Source of the DNA: Carettochelys insculpta
Lineage: Eukaryota; Chordata; Testudines; Carettochelyidae
DNA length: 64,000 nt
Assembly (NCBI RefSeq): GCF_033958435.1
Contig: NC_134137.1
Location: 318,679,501 to 318,743,500 of the forward strand
Direction of reading: 5' to 3'
Positions 33,004 to 44,454 of the stretch are shown here, piece after piece (within the stretch, counting starts at the first letter, position 1; every line of letters begins with the position of its first letter). Below the pieces are notes generated by a model. That model was not told the origin of the DNA. It made no database searches and saw only the letters and a list, made by a program, of their open reading frames with translations. Position numbers and translations under genes: made by a program.

Positions 33004-34479
33004 TTCAAAGATCAGCTTCTGACTGGTTTCTTCCCAGCAGAGAAGCATTCTGGGACTGATAGTTTTCCAGGATGCACATGGTCACTGTAGGACTTGCTGT
33101 CCCGTGTGCTGCCAAAGGGGGACAGGAATAAATCACTGTGAGTGAGATACACCTGTGGGCCTCTCCCTTGAGGCTATTTGGAGAGAAAGGCAGCTGCTGG
33201 ATCCTCTGGGCAAAAGGTCTGGGGAAAAGCGAAAATTGGGTGGAGCAGACTAGATAAATAATTTCTTTATACAGGGATTTTGTGCTTTCCTCTGAGGTAT
33301 CCATCATTCGTTCCAATCAGAACAAGTTAGTGGACAAAGGTGACAAATGATCTTTTCCAGCATGGTCATTCTTATAGTCTCATGTATAACTAGGTTTGGC
33401 AGAATTTGATTTAAAAAATATGCTTTTGACAGATAATAGTGATGTTTAGTTTATACATTTTCTTATTTTTATATATTTACATTTTCACAGTTTTACAGAA
33501 TTATGGGTTTTCTTTTATGTTTTTATCCATTTAAAGTTGAGGGAAATTATGGTGGTATCAGACAGCAAAGAGCTCATGCAATAATTATTTAATGATAATA
33601 AATGTTGATTCAAAAAGTCAAAGCTTCTTAACCATAAAAAACTCAAATTATCAACATCAGATATCAAAATATTCAAAGTAAATGCCCTTAAATCAAACTC
33701 TAATCTGAAACAGCATTTTGTCTTACACTTTTTATCTGGAAAGGTCAATTATTTTTGATGGAAATATTTTTCTTGGGGTTTGTATGTGTTTGATGAAATT
33801 ATAGTCTACTGACATTTGCTAATAAAAGTCTAATCCAAACCTATGTGTAACTTACTAGTAGCAAAGTTTGCTATAACAAGAAGTAAGCTGTGATCTCATT
33901 GCACATAGATGAAAATAAACTGTTTTACCTTCTTCAGGTATTTGATGTATTTTACTACAGAAAGGTTCAGTTTCTTTATGTGTTTAGATTGCAGTCATTG
34001 GATAACTTGAAACAATTTCCCTTGCCTGGATTCCCATAAGATAGTATTCAGTGCACCTATAGATCAGCACTTTTCATTGTCATTATTTCTTGCTTATTGG
34101 CTGAGCACTGTCTCTATTTGGCTACTATTTTATTTGGGGGAAGAGAGCTTGTCATTTCAAATCCTGAATAACTTGCTCCTTTGTGGGTGATTCATTCTTC
34201 ACATCACGGAGCATTCTAGCTCCAGGGATATTTATTTCTTCTTCCATTTCTTATATTTTTCTGATTTTAAAAAAATATTTTGCCGAGTTTCCATCAAGGG
34301 AGACAGTTTTTACAATTATATTTAAGCTGTCATTACACTAACTGCCATCAATAAGACAGCAAAGCTCCTCAATAAAATGAATCTATATATATTTTAGTGT
34401 GTCTTTACATCCGTGAGTCCATTTGTTCAAGAACTCTTAAACCATAAGACCAAGGACCACCAAATTTGGTATGCAGCTT
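33004..34479. other. unassigned AT-rich sequence
   Basis: No supported gene or repeat. Confidence 0.4.
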
Positions 34480-34507
34480 CCTCACTTTAGGTTAACCTAA
34501 AGTGAGG
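34480..34507. repeat. perfect 28-bp palindrome
   Basis: Arms CCTCACTTTAGGTT and AACCTAAAGTGAGG meet at a GTTAAC centre with no spacer and no mismatch. It can form a cruciform in DNA or a hairpin in RNA. There is no poly-T and no gene beside it to support a terminator role. Confidence 0.9.
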
Positions 34508-34509
34508 TA

Positions 34510-35384
34510 AGGGAGTGGTTGTGCCACAAAAATGAGAAGTGCTTGGAATGTGATGGTTTTCCAGACCATGGAATGGAAGGGACACAGAGGGAAGGGATGT
34601 CTTACTTCGGATGCACATATGGAAGAAGCAAGCACAGGGAACAGCTATACTACAGAGTAATCTGCCAGCCCTGCTTCTACGCTCTCTCTCTCTGTATCTC
34701 TCTCCCCTGCACTGGAAATAATCCCAGGCACAGATTCTGGGTCTAGAAACTCCAGCCTTGCTCCCCACCACCCACAATTCAAACTGAGGGAGGCCAGGAT
34801 TGGGAGGTGTAGCCCATCTCCCTCTCCCCACCTCCACGCTCAGGCTGGGACTGAGGAATGCATCCCAACCCCACCTCATCCCAAGCAATGCCTGGTATAT
34901 TTGCTGCAAGTTGACCCTCTCTAGTCTGGCACGCTCTCCTTTGGCAATATACATAATCTGGCATGATTTTAGTTAGCCGAATGACCACTTATCATGGGTG
35001 TAGCCAAGTTTCCTCTGGCCCCATAAAGTTTGTTTACAGCCAGCAGTACTGGCTCTCAGTGTTCTCTGTTGTTATTTTCATGTAATTCATTCCTAAATGT
35101 CTTCTCAGAGCCCAGTAAGCAGTGAAAGTGTTGGTGATGCTGCTAGACAATATTAACCTCCCATGGCCTGGCAAATTCTCTTGCTCTCTTGTTGGTCTGG
35201 AGGGTTTCATAGTAGAGATGTTCAATCTGTAGTGGAGTTTCTACATAAGTCAAAGAAAGGACTGACAGTTTCCAAGGTTATAATTACTTTACTTTCTTAC
35301 CAGAGTTTCAAGATTCACGAAGTGAAAGAAATATATTTTACTGAATCTTGACAAAACACGGTTTCAGCACTATGCAATATAGGC
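34510..35384. other. unassigned sequence
   Basis: A short CT-rich microsatellite-like stretch lies at 34682-34708. The minus-strand open frame at 34487-34954 has no known domain. Confidence 0.4.
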
Positions 35385-35645
35385 AGGGCTGTGGACAATA
35401 GGGGAGCAAAGGGGCAGTTGTCCTGAAGCCTGATGAGTCAAAACGGCCTGGAGCTCCCAAGCATCATTACTGTGGCAGAAGCAACACCTGACGTCCCAGC
35501 TCCTTTAAATAGTTGTCAGAGTGTTATGTGACACACTGGGTGGCTCTCAAGGATTGGCTGCCCTCAGCCCAGCCCCTTTAGACTGAGCCCCTGCCTCTTC
35601 TTGGAACACAAAGCTGGCCCCCTTCCACCTTGCCCAGGAGTCCAG
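35385..35645. repeat. GC-rich dispersed repeat, copy 2
   Basis: Partner of 32716-33003, with the same phrase order. It directly abuts a MITE half on its right. Confidence 0.45.
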
Positions 35646-35654
35646 TAAGCCATT

Positions 35655-35862
35655 AAATAAAGGGAAGAAGGATTCTTTCAAAGATGGGGCTTACTTTCGA
35701 AAGAGCAGAGTCTATACTGGTTTTCTTCTTTTGAAAGAAGCTCTTTCAAAATAAGAATACGCAAATGAGGTGCCAGATATGCAAATATGTGTCCCATTTG
35801 CATTTTTGATTACCCTCATTTGCATACCTCTTTCTAAAGAGGAATGCAAGTGTAGACACGCC
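35655..35862. mobile_element. right half of a Harbinger-type MITE
   Basis: It matches the right arm of the 7504 element: GGGAAGAAGGATTCTTTCAA, AAATGAGGTGCCAGATATGC, CATTTGCATACCTCTTTC. It ends in GGAATGCAAGTGTAGACACG. The other arm is absent. Confidence 0.75.
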
Positions 35863-35864
35863 CA

Positions 35865-37792
35865 AAATGGACAGCAGGGTTTAATGGAGCAAAGTCTGGT
35901 TGGTAGCAGATTCTTACCCCAAGACTCAGTGCTGATCTGTTAAGTGCTTATGGCTCCATCTTTTCTTTTGGGTTGAGATCAGATCAGTGCATGAAGTCAT
36001 GAGATTGTTCTGGCCCTTTGTTAAAAAGGGACGTGTACAAAGTACTACTGGATCCATTTTTCTTTCAGCTGAATAAAGGTTGATATATTTTCTAATTTTT
36101 TGTTTCTTTGTGCTTTTATGCTTTGCATTTTTCCCATGGAGCTAATGGCAGGTTTTAATTTGTAAGACCTGTTCACTTCATAGTCATCTCCTATTCTTCT
36201 TTGGATTAGGTCTAGGCAAGGCCATTCCAAGGAGGTGGGGGACCTGGGGCAACCTCCGCCACCCCAGTGTCCCACTGTCCCTGCTCTCCCACTCCATTCT
36301 ACCCTTTTCCCAAGCCTGGCACAGTGGCAGCAGATGTTGCTCCCCTCATTATGTAGGTGACAGGATCCAGAGAATCCCAACAGCCTGCTCTGACCCACCA
36401 GACTTCCCTCCCAGCCTGCTGCACCCAGCTTCTCCACAGCGGCAGGAATTGGAGCGCCCTGGGGCTGGAGCGCTCTTCTTCCTGCTGTTGCTGAGGTGCC
36501 ATGAGCAGTGGACTGGGAGAGTGCACTATGGTGGAGCATAGTGGGGCAGGCTGCTGGTCCACTCTGGCTCTCACCACCTGCATAGTGATGGGGGGACCTC
36601 ACCTGCTGCCACATCAGGCTGAACTAATCCCCTGGGTCCCTCCCATCCACAGAGTGGTTTGAGCGGCCACTGCAAGGGCTCCCAAATACAGGGGACCTAA
36701 GTTGTCACCCTGATTTGTCCTATGGATGGGACAGCTCTGGATGTTGGTATGCTAAGGGTAAAATATCAGAACTTCTTGTTTATCATAACAACGCTTATCA
36801 CTCTACCAGCATCGTCCACCTGAGAATTTCAGAGCACTTTACTTATGTGGGTCGTTATTAACCCTGTTTTAGAGGTGAAGTAGTTGAGGTACAGAGGTAG
36901 TAAATGACTTGCCAAAGTCACAGTACAAGTTAAATAGCAAAGTCAGAAATTAAAGCCACCCTGCTTTGCCTTCCACTCCTTCTCTCCGACCAGTAGACCA
37001 TGTTCTCATTGAGCGCACTAGTGCATTTTTAATGCTTCCAAAAAGATTCTAGAGTGATACTTTGGGAATTAAGTGTTATATTCATCCATGTTATAGGACA
37101 CAGAATTCTTTCTTCTGCTGTCTCAACCTTGTTCTGTGGGGATCACCTCCGAGCACAAAGGTGAAATTCAGTTTCCAGTTGTAATAGTGATTTTACAGCG
37201 CTGACAATTCTCTATTGAATTGAGACCTTTGGAATGGGCCAACAAACAGACCTTGGACTGCAGTTACTTTTGGTCTCTACCCATCTAAGACAAATTTGAT
37301 CTGGTGATAACCTAGAGGTGAAAGGTTCCATATCCCATTATGGTTCACCTGAACCAGGTAGTTCTTTCTTCTCTATCAATTTCCCCTAAGCATAACTCAT
37401 TTTTCTACTGTAATTTATATTACATTCCTTCTGTGTATTTCAACTCAAATGCAATTTTCTTTATAGGAGGTGGAAAAATATAGCCTCAGAAGTACTTGAT
37501 AAATTACAACAGTGGGAGTGGTATATGTGATGGCTTTACTTTGAGACTTTGCATTCATCTTAATAAAAAGTAGCAATGTGTGGTTTCTTTACGAGTGTTC
37601 AAATTTGACTAAGTTACAGAGGAGTCATTTCTGACCATAATACAGTACAACTTTGCTTATCCAAATGTCACGAGAGGGTTGTAGGAAATGAAATATGTTA
37701 GAATCATTAATGGTATTTTCACCATATTTTACAATTACTGAACTTAAAAACCAGATGTTCCTGTAATGCATTTTCCATATACATTTAGACAA
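35865..37792. other. unassigned sequence with GC-rich patch
   Basis: A GC-rich patch lies at about 36190-36720. The 189-codon minus frame covering it (36045-36614) has no recognisable domain and is not called as a gene. The rest is AT-rich and featureless. Confidence 0.4.
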
Positions 37793-38230
37793 GGGCCGTG
37801 TCTACACTAGCCAAAAACTTCGAAATTGCCATTCAAATTGCCATTTCGAAGTTTACTAATGAAGCACAGAAATACATATTCAGTGCCTGATTAGCATGTG
37901 GGTGGCTGCGGCACTTCAAAGTTGATGTGGCTCACTGCCGCGTGGCTTGTCCAGACGGGGCTCCTTTTCAAAAGGACCCCAGCTACTTTGAAGTCCTCTT
38001 ATTCCTTTGAGCAGATGGGAATAAGGGAACTTTGAAGTAGCCGGGGGCCTTTCGAAAAGGAGCCCCGTCTGGATGAGCCACGCAGAGGTGAGCCATGCCA
38101 ATTTCGAAGTGCCGTGGCCACCCACATGCTAATGAGGCGCTGAATATGTATTTCAGCACTTCATTAGTAAACTTTGAAATGGCCATTTGCATGGCCATTT
38201 TGAAGTTTTTGGCTAGTGTAGACGTAGCCC
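37793..38230. mobile_element. palindromic TTCGAA-type Harbinger MITE (438 bp)
   Basis: Ends are GGGCCGTGTCTACACTAGCC and, reversed, GGGGCTACGTCTACACTAGC. The two arms mirror each other through CTTCGAAATTGCC, ACTAATGAAGCAC, GGGCTCCTTTTCAAAAGGAC and CCTCTTATTCC. Flanks are CAA and CAG, at best an imperfect duplication. It is the same family as 15991 and 39893, slightly more diverged than the latter. Confidence 0.8.
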
Positions 38231-38234
38231 CAGA

Positions 38235-39892
38235 GTTGAACAATGTGGCCTATTGCCCAATTCCTTAATGGTGTAGCAATGTTATTTAAATGCCTATTAT
38301 GTGGAGCTTGTCAGAAATTTTAAGAGGAAAACTGCAATTTCTACAAAACTAAAATTTTTCTACGCGGAAAGCTTGATTTTGCTGAAAATTTTCAGTCTGC
38401 CTTTGGGATATAGGTGAGACTGCCAGTGACCTTGATATTTTTCAGCACCTTCTGCACAGTGTGTGTGTGGGTCATTTGCCAGGATTATCTTGGTATATCT
38501 CACTTAAACATTTTCCTACCATTGAACAGGGCTCAGGCATGGGTGCATTTTGGTCCTGCCTTGTATCTCGCTACGGCATATAGTTATCTAGTTTTTTGTT
38601 GTTGTTGTTTTTTTCTAGGCTGTAATAGTTTGGTCTAACTTCTGTTGGGTTTGGTGCACAGATGCTGGGTGTTGGCAGCCAGTGATATACAGGAGGTCAG
38701 ACTAGCTGATCTGGCAGTCCCTTCTGAGGTTAAACACTGTAACCCTATGAATGATGTTACTTATTCCTAGTCCCACATATTGTGATTGTATTGCTTTATT
38801 TGGAATCCCTCTGTTTTGACTGTGTACATGGTAGTAAATTGTCTCTTCAGTTGGCCACTAGAACAGGCAGCTGAAGAACAGAGCTGTGTTAGAGTTGGTC
38901 AGGAATGTTACAACAGAATGTTTTTGTCATTGGAAAATGCTGATTCTTCGAAACCAGAAGTGTTGGTGAGAGAGGCTTGGCTTTGACAAATCTCCAGATT
39001 GAAAGTTTCATACTTTTATTTGAAATGAACTCCTCATTCAAAAGTTGATGGTTTTATATCCTTTTAGTCTAATATAATAAACAAGGTAAAAAAAGAAATG
39101 CTTTGATATTATCTAACTGAAGTGTTGTGATTGAATCCAAAATGTTTGGGTGATTTTTGGTTCATAAAAATTTGAGATTTTGACTTGTTGCTTTCTGTTG
39201 TGATACAAATAAGGGTTAATAGATTATTCTGATGGAATCCTCTTGTTTGCAACCTGTTTTATAAACAACAGATGATGTAAAATCAGGAAAAGTAACCACA
39301 GGGCCAAGTCCTAGCTGGCTCCTCTGTAGGTGAGGGTGCATTGCTCCTGCTTAAGGTTGGCTGCTGTCACACCCTCTCAGAGCTACATCTTTAAAATCCC
39401 CAACTGAGCAAGTAACCTGTGCTCACACTCTGATGACTGTGGAATCATTTAACCAACCAGGGTGTCTTTTACAGTCTCACCATTTCTGATACAACTTTCA
39501 GTTACATTCACACCCCCAAAATATGTGTGTCTCGAGCTCAGCATTTATTGGGAACCCTGGAAAGTGCCTTTTTTTTCAACTTCCTCTTTTAGTATCATTT
39601 TGACAAGTCTCTGGTAGTGTGTACTTCCCTCTGAAGTCATTTGCTTTTGAATTACTCAGCTTCTGTCATCTTTCAGCTGGGCTCTATTCCAGACGCCTTC
39701 ATAGAAACATGTTCCTTTGATTTAATAATGATTTGTTTTCCTAGGCTTGTTATTTGAACTACCGGTAGTTTATTTTCTTCTGGTTTTCAAATAAATATAC
39801 CATGTAGTTGTAGTAAGCAATTGGAGTTTGTCAAGCTTAGCAGTATACTAGTGTGGGATCTTAGGCTAAGACGGAAGTAGATGCTACTTATA
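38235..39892. other. unassigned sequence with a CR1-tail fragment
   Basis: At about 38655-38752 a piece reads 'GTGATATACAGGAGGTCAGA', 'CTGATCTGGCAGTCCCTTCT' and 'ACCCTATGAATGA', the 3' terminal pattern of CR1-type LINEs (plus strand). The rest is unassigned AT-rich sequence. Confidence 0.5.
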
Positions 39893-40327
39893 GGCTACAT
39901 CTACAGTAGCCCCAAACTTCGAAATGGCCACGCAATGGCCATTTCGAAGTTTACTAATGAAGCCCTGAAATGCATATTCAGTGCTTCATTAGCATGCGGG
40001 CGGCCGCGGCGCTTCGAAATTGACACGGCTCGCCGTCGCGTGGCTTGTCCTGACGGGGCTCCTTTTCGAAAGGACCCCGCCTACTTCAAAGTCCCCTTAT
40101 TCTTATGAGCAGATGGGAATAAGGGGACTTCGAAGTAGGCGGGGTCCTTTCAAAAAGGAGCCCCGTCGGGACAAGCCATGCGGCGGCGAGCCGTGTCAAT
40201 TTCGAAGCGCCGCGGCCGCCCGCATGCTAATGAAGCGCTGAATATGCATTTCAGGGCTTCATTAGTAAACTTCGAAATGGCCATTTGCGTGGCCATTTCA
40301 AAGTTTAGGGCTAGTGTAGACGCAGCC
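39893..40327. mobile_element. palindromic TTCGAA-type Harbinger MITE (435 bp), well preserved
   Basis: ATA is duplicated exactly (39890-39892 and 40328-40330). Ends are GGCTACATCTACAGTAGCCC and, reversed, GGCTGCGTCTACACTAGCCC. The arms, about 215 bp each, pair almost throughout around a centre near 40108 (CCCCTTATTC..GAATAAGGGG). CpG dinucleotides are dense (GCGGCCGCGGCGCTTCGAAA and its mirror), and few have decayed, which points to a young copy. There is no coding capacity. Open frames here are hairpin by-products. Confidence 0.9.
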
Positions 40328-40334
40328 ATACAGT

Positions 40335-40690
40335 GCTTATTATTGCGTTAGTTTTCAGGCTAGTGGTTGTTACATGGCCTCCAGTCTAGATTGGTGGGGC
40401 TGGCTGCATGGAATGTCCAAGGTATATATCTAACTGAATATTCTAGACAGTGGGCCAAAATTAAACCCTGATGTATCTTCAATTAAATGAGTGAACTAAC
40501 AGCAAGGATGAACCAGGCCCAGCCTCAGAGGTTACAAAAGTAATTTAGGTGACAGACCATGGCAGAGTGCCTTCTGATTCCTAATATGTGCAACCAAAAA
40601 AAAAAAAAAGAGCATATGATTATTCCTAAACAAGACTTCTTTGGGGAGTGAATGCTTTTTACACATAATGTCAATGTGAATGAACGTAAA
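40335..40690. other. unassigned sequence
   Basis: A run of 13-14 A lies near 40597. Nothing else recognised. Confidence 0.4.
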
Positions 40691-40691
40691 C

Positions 40692-41133
40692 TCACAGAAT
40701 CATAGAATGCTAGGACTGGAAGGGACCTTGGGAGGTCATTGTGTCCCGCCCCCTGCCCTCATGGCAGGACCAAGTACTGTCTAGACCATCCCTGATAGAC
40801 ACTTATCTAACCTGTTCTTAAATATCTCCAGAGGTGGATATTTCTCGACCTACCTAGGCAATTTATTCCACTGTTTGACCACCCTGACAGGTTAGGAACT
40901 TTTTTCCAAATGTCCAACCTAAACCTCCCTTGCTGCAGTTTAAGCCCATTGCTTCTTGTTCTAAACCACAAAGGCCAAGAAGAACAAGTTTTCTCCCTCC
41001 TCCCTATGATACCCTTTTAGATACCTGAAAACCACTATCATGTCCCCCATCAATCTTCTTTTTTCCAAACTAAACAAGCCCAATTCTTTCAGCCTTTCTT
41101 CATAGGTCATGTTCTCCAGACCTTTAAGCATTT
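40692..41133 (-). mobile_element. CR1 LINE 3' end, antisense, 5'-truncated
   Basis: The plus strand opens with 'CACAGAATCATAGAATGC' and 'GGACTGGAAGGGACCTTGG', the antisense of the CR1 terminal ATTCTATGATTCTGTG repeat and tail. It continues through 'GTACTGTCTAGACCATCCCT' and 'TTAAGCCCATTGCTTCTTGT' into the antisense ORF2 C-terminus, 'CATGTCCCCCATCAATCTTC'. It stops near 41133. There is no catalytic domain. Confidence 0.88.
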
Positions 41134-41134
41134 T

Positions 41135-41796
41135 ATTTCATTTCTTTATTGGCACTCAATTGCTACCATTTTCTAGCCACTTATAAGTGACATCTAACAT
41201 CCATTTTTTTCTATCAACATCTGCAAATATGGAAGTCCCATCATTCGGTGTCCCACTTCCCCTTTTCTTTTCCAGAACACATATCCAATGAGTGGAACCT
41301 TCAATGAGATATTCTAAATCAGTCATATCCTTGCATATGCATCTTTTTACTTTACATGAGGGCATTGTACAACATGTCCTTTTACAGAGGCATAATGGAG
41401 CCCCCAAATGGTCCTCCTGGAGAATAAACAACAAGATCAGTCATGATTTAAAGAAGGGGTGGGGTTGGTACCCTCTCCTGATAGCAGTGATGCCTCAGGA
41501 ATATACATAGCACTCTGACGTGTAAGACAGGGACATAGCCAGTGCTCCCTGTAAGCTAACCGCTTGGGCGGCTGCACAGGAGACGTGCAGGTGCATCCCA
41601 AAGGATTAGCTGAATTCCCATGGCCACCCACAGGGTGCAGCAGGTGTTTCTACTGGCAGTGCACATCTTCACATGCTTAGTGCCAATAACAAAATTTATT
41701 CCACCTATGGATGGAAAAAAGTAGAGGGAACACCAGACATAGCAAGCCAAAAAGTAGAAAAAATACTTGCTAAGGTATGGCTTAAATATTAGTATC
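41135..41796. other. unassigned sequence
   Basis: No supported gene or repeat. Confidence 0.4.
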
Positions 41797-41799
41797 ATA

Positions 41800-43393
41800 G
41801 GCCACATCTACATGTGCCCCCCGATTCCAGAAGGGGCATGGTAATGGATGGAGTGGAAGATGCAAATGAAGCACAGATTAAAATATCTCATGCCTCATTA
41901 GCATATCTCTGTGAGATCTCACTTCTGGAAGATCCCCCTCCAGAAGCAAAGCTGCCATGTAGACAGGGCTCCTTTGGAGGGACACAGGGGTCCTTCTGAA
42001 GGAAGTCCCCCTTCTTCACAATCGTTTGCAGGAAAAGGGTCTTCCGGAAGGGGGATTTCCTTTGGAAGGACTGCTGTGTCCTTCCGAGGAGCCCACCTAC
42101 TTGGCAGCTTTGCTTCCGGAAGTGGGTCTTCTGGAAGTGAGATCTTGTGGGGATATGCTAATAAGGTGTAATAGGATGGGGTTTCTGGGCATAGCTAGAG
42201 AAATCAATCCAGGGTACCTTTGCTTAAAATCCGGGCTACTCACAGTCCCAGTCTGGGATTTCCTTTTCGCTAAGGCAGATCCAACCAGCCTCAAAAGCAC
42301 CTCTGCCAGCCCCAATGGCTGGCCAGAAGCCACACAAGCAAGCCCACAGCTGCTCTATCGGCCCAGACCAACACCATCCAACTTAAAGTGAGAGGCTCTT
42401 AAGCCTATGTCATAAAACACCACACAGATTCTTCCAGAACCCAAAGGGCCCAGCCCCAGACCCCGGTCAATATATACTTGGATCTTACCCAAACAACCAG
42501 GCAAAAGCCAGATCCTTAGATCTAATATCTAAGAGTTTATTAATAAAAGAGAAAGAACAGGGTTAGAGAGAAAGATTGTTAAAGCAACACTTTACATGCT
42601 TTAGTCATAACTACTGTTGCAGGCTGGCCATGATATTTGCTGATTCTTGAAAGTCTCTGAAAGTTCATTTTAGATTACATAGATTCAGTCATTGGAGCAT
42701 TGTAGATCCAGCCTGCTGGGGTCCACAAGATGGCACATGGACCCATGGAGACCAAAAGACAAAAGATCCAAGATGGACACTGCTAAATCCAAGATGGGTC
42801 CTCAGTCCAGACAGGCATAACTTATGAGGACTGAAGAACAAAGAGAGTACCTGCCAGGGCCCATCTTATAGCTTTTCACAGGCGGAGGGAAAATTCCATT
42901 CTTCTCCATAGACCTTGGCTTACCACCTGACCAGCTGGGTCACTGTGCTGAGTTTCCATTTGTTGCAGTCTCAGTAGGAAAACCCCACCATCACAAAATG
43001 GGTGCTGGGCATCTGAGTCTTTGCTCAGTGTATTGTCCTTGCTGGAGAGGAGCCTCACCTCCCTTTGTGAGCCTCAGCCCTGAAACATTTCTCACACATC
43101 TGCAGAGCTAAAAACCTCTAACTTTACATACGTACATGATACAGACACACACAAGTAGTATACATAGATTCAGGGACTCATCAGCTTTCATTTGACACCT
43201 CACATGGCACCCCAGCACAATATTTAGGGCCAATAGCCACACTGGGCATATAAAATGGTTTCCAGGCCCAATGTAAAAGTCCAGCCACATAACATGAGGC
43301 GCAAGATATTTTAATCCACACCTCATTTGCATCTCCCACTCTGCTCATTAATATGCCCCTTCTGGAAGAGGCGGGGCACGTGTAGATGCAGCC
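41800..43393. mobile_element. TTCCGGAAG-type Harbinger MITE, split by a solo LTR
   Basis: The left end GGCCACATCTACATGTGCCC and the reversed right end GGCTGCATCTACACGTGCCC pair well, and ATA flanks both (41797-41799 and 43394-43396). The interior carries repeated TTCCGGAAG/TTCTGGAAG motifs. Without the insertion at 42167-43294 the MITE is about 466 bp. The two sides join at GCTAATAAGG / TGAGGCGC, matching the left-arm mirror CTAATGAGGC. Confidence 0.85.
42167..43294 (-). mobile_element. solo LTR (1128 bp) of an endogenous retrovirus or LTR retrotransposon
   Basis: The block has TG..CA termini: TGTAATAGGATGGGG on the left and CAGCCACATAACA on the right. The 5-bp duplication is TAAGG (42162-42166) and TGAGG (43295-43299), one mismatch. 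The minus strand is the likely sense, because it shows a TATATATTGACC box-like motif (near 42475) and an AATAAA signal (near 42545) in the order expected of U3-R. No internal gag/pol/env is present, so recombination between two LTRs probably removed it. Class is uncertain. A 5-bp duplication suits several ERV and Gypsy groups. Confidence 0.75.
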
Positions 43394-43399
43394 ATAGAG

Positions 43400-44440
43400 T
43401 TTAAATACCATAATCACAGGTTTCTTAGGAAACGGTAAGTTGCCCCTTGAGTAGCCTAACATTAGTGCAGAACAGCCACCCTCAGCCAAAGTAAAATTAC
43501 ATGTCTTATTTTTCTTCAGTCATCTAGCAAAAGAAATCTAGATTGTTGTTCACTTTGCTGTATTTTATCCCCAAAACTTCAACCTCCTGACTCCGGTTCC
43601 TGTGGCCAGTTACCACGCAGCTCCCTGACTTTACCCCCACAGCACTTCTTCTGCCCTTAAGGTGACATTGCCTCTGTGTCCAGATCTGCTGTTTGTTGGT
43701 CTCTGCAATTAGGAGGAATAGGTACATCATCCACTGTGCATGCCAAGAAGACAGCTACAAGGAAATTAACAGACTTTTGCAATACTCCTAAAGGTAGGAC
43801 TTTTCTTTACACATTGTTCTGTAATTCACTTCAATCTGTTGTTTAGATCTATATTGTGATGTAAAATTTACAGAGTCCTGAAAGGTCTTGTAATGGGCAC
43901 AAATATCTCTAGTACTCAGTGTAATGAAAACATTGACTTTTGGCCAACTCTCATTACATCTGAGTCAATGAAGTAGAGCATAGCCATTTCAATTGACTTA
44001 GAGTAATAATTAAGGATTGGTATTTTTTATGGAGGGTTAAATTCACATGATTGCTGAAGCAGAATCCTGGAAAGTTCTAGTGAGTCTTTAACTTTAATAT
44101 AACCTTTGCTTAATATGTCACTTTCCTACTTCTAGTGCTCTTGTTCTTGATGACCCAATATTGCAGCAGTAATTGTCAGCATTTTTTCTGTATATCCTTG
44201 TCTATGTTGTCTCACTTCTTCTGCTGCAATGCATAAAGGAATTAAATACAAAATTAAAGGGGATAATACTGTTATGAATTTATGGGAGGTTATTGTAATA
44301 CAATGTCTTTTAAGGAACTGACTAGCAGGGTAAATGGAAGGCTGAAAAAGAAGGGAGTTGGGCCGGTCAGAGGGAATATGGAAAAAAAACAAAACCAAAG
44401 AAGGTTGGAGGGAGCAAAGCCAGTTGAGAGTCTTTGGGAT
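43400..44440. other. unassigned sequence
   Basis: No supported gene. Open frames at 44132-44572 (minus) and 44282-44518 (plus) run into the CR1 start without a domain of their own. Confidence 0.35.
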
Positions 44441-44454
44441 AAGCTTAGCGTCAG

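Noticed and set aside
34480..34507. Transcription terminator
   Set aside because: A hairpin is possible, but there is no gene, no T-run, and the genome is eukaryotic.
36045..36614. 189-codon minus-strand open frame
   Set aside because: No recognisable domain, partly GC-rich low complexity, no supporting splice or promoter pattern.
39881..40241. Open frames in the 39893 MITE
   Set aside because: They arise from the hairpin arms and mirror each other. MITEs of this type are non-coding.
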